Of a stretch of DNA of 64,000 bases, positions 63,375-64,000 are shown in pieces. Below the pieces are notes generated by a model that was not told the origin of the DNA, ran no database searches, and worked only from the letters and a program-made list of their open reading frames with translations. How positions within the stretch are numbered: the first letter of the stretch is position 1; the number at the start of each line of letters is the position of its first letter. The stretch comes from Thalassococcus profundi (GTDB lineage: Bacteria > Pseudomonadota > Alphaproteobacteria > Rhodobacterales > Rhodobacteraceae), in NCBI RefSeq assembly GCF_003344785.1, contig NZ_QPMK01000002.1, forward strand, positions 279,757 through 343,756, given 5' to 3'. Position numbers and translations under genes: made by a program.

Positions 63375-64000
63375 ATGGCAGACGGTCCCAAGTACCGGCG
63401 CAAGAACCGCCCCGCGGCGCCTGACCCCTCGGACGCGCTGACACCGCGGCCGACCACCGCCGAAGACGCCCCGATCCCGCCGCTGGAAACCCGCGAACAA
63501 CGCCTCGCCCGCCGCGCCCGGCAGGCCGAAGCCGAGATGCAGGCCGCCCAGAACGCGCGTCGCCGCCAGATCGAGGCTGAACGCGCCGAAGCCGAGCAAC
63601 GCAGCCGCTTGAAGGCCGAGGCACAGGCAAGGGCCGAACGCGAGGCTGCCGAACGCCGCAAGCAGGCCGAGGATGAGGCACGCCGCAAAGCGGAAGAAGT
63701 CGCTCGTGCAAAGGCCGAGGCGCAGGCCAAGGCCGAACGCGCGGCAGCCGAACATCGCAAACGCGCGGAGGAAGACGCGCGCCGCAAAGCGGAAGACGCC
63801 GCTCGAGCGAAAGCCGAAGCGCAGGCCAAGGCCGAGCGCGAGGCCGCCGAACGTCGCAAGCAGGCGGAGGACGAAGCCCGCCGAAAGCAGGCGGAGGAAG
63901 CCGCCCGAGCGAAGGCCGAAGCTCAGGCCAAGGCCGAACGCGAAGCTGCAGAGCGTCGCAAGCACGCCGAGGAAGAGGCGCGCCGGAAGAAGGCGGAGGA
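63375..64000 (+). CDS. Repeat-rich coiled-coil protein, 3' end cut by the window edge
   Basis: Open frame from ATG 63375 to the end of the window with no stop (208 complete codons shown). A polar N-terminus (MADGPKYRRKNRPAAPDPSD) with a proline-rich stretch leads to a continuous Ala/Glu/Lys/Arg coiled coil, KAEAQAKAEREAAERRKQAE and variants, repeated about every 33 residues. No signal or membrane segment is visible in the part seen. The length and C-terminal domain are unknown. It resembles TolA-like or other highly charged helical linkers in composition only. Confidence 0.75.
   Translation, partial: MADGPKYRRKNRPAAPDPSDALTPRPTTAEDAPIPPLETREQRLARRARQAEAEMQAAQNARRRQIEAERAEAEQRSRLKAEAQARAEREAAERRKQAEDEARRKAEEVARAKAEAQAKAERAAAEHRKRAEEDARRKAEDAARAKAEAQAKAEREAAERRKQAEDEARRKQAEEAARAKAEAQAKAEREAAERRKHAEEEARRKKAE
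63612..64000 (+). repeat. Tandem 99-102 bp coding repeats
   Basis: Units begin at 63612, 63711, 63810 and 63912 (99, 99, 102 bases, then a partial one at the window edge), each encoding a KAEAQAKAERE-type segment. The unit is in frame, so copy-number changes would lengthen the helix without breaking it. The 249-base gap upstream (63126-63374) holds no other recognisable feature. Confidence 0.75.

Overview
The window is a high-GC chromosomal segment of an alphaproteobacterium, most probably a Rhodobacteraceae (Roseobacter-group) species. The evidence is the mix of lineage-typical families (DUF1523, DUF1285, DUF5928/GT14, a MoxR-DUF58-DUF4159 operon), an Xsc-Pta-AckA-SoeABC sulfonate/sulfite module, an alphaproteobacterial RpoH-type promoter before dnaK, and dense 4-nt ATGA/GTGA stop-start overlaps inside operons. 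I see no rRNA, tRNA, CRISPR array, insertion sequence or prophage.

Layout. 0.1-3.7 kb: a family 2 glycosyltransferase and cysQ, divergent from an ABC-2 permease and an SH3-domain lipoprotein-like secreted protein. 3.7-7.8 kb: an AlkB-like dioxygenase divergent from dnaK-dnaJ. 7.8-10.8 kb: a HIT hydrolase and a GT14/DUF5928 protein, divergent from a sulfotransferase. 10.9-12.3 kb: a Hyi-like isomerase and DUF1285. 12.3-19.0 kb: a four-gene MoxR/DUF58/DUF4159/VWA operon. 19-20.6 kb: small membrane and periplasmic genes. 20.7-25.0 kb: glycolate oxidase glcD-glcE-(membrane ORF)-glcF behind a GntR-type palindrome. 25.1-27.3 kb: two tandem trypsin-like proteases, then an hsp20 with a heat-shock promoter and a ROSE-like RNA thermometer. 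27.4-34.3 kb: oxidoreductases, a succinate-semialdehyde dehydrogenase-like enzyme, an alpha/beta hydrolase, a clear creatinase, a cupin and a Tat-exported cyclase-family protein. 34.4-35.4 kb: the ohr/ohrR peroxide-response pair. 35.4-42.5 kb: a co-directional seven-gene cluster of largely unknown function built round an AAA ATPase. 42.7-43.6 kb: an RTX-type calcium-binding protein. 43.6-52.5 kb: soeC, soeB, a 50-residue membrane ORF, soeA, ackA, pta and xsc on the minus strand. 52.7-63.1 kb: an exopolysaccharide/surface-glycan cluster (polymerase, four glycosyltransferases, two Gfo/Idh dehydrogenases, two SDR domains). 63.4 kb to the end: a repeat-rich coiled-coil protein cut by the window edge.

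How the genes work together. Xsc would release sulfite and acetyl phosphate from sulfoacetaldehyde. Pta and AckA convert the acetyl phosphate, and SoeABC would oxidise the sulfite at the membrane, feeding electrons to quinone. GlcDEF makes glyoxylate from glycolate. dnaKJ and hsp20 form a heat-shock set with both transcriptional and RNA-level control visible. The best candidates for undescribed biology are the 35.4-42.5 kb AAA-ATPase cluster, the fused-versus-split Gfo/Idh-SDR pair in the glycan locus, and a hairpin-bearing 119-nt insertion inside the soe operon.
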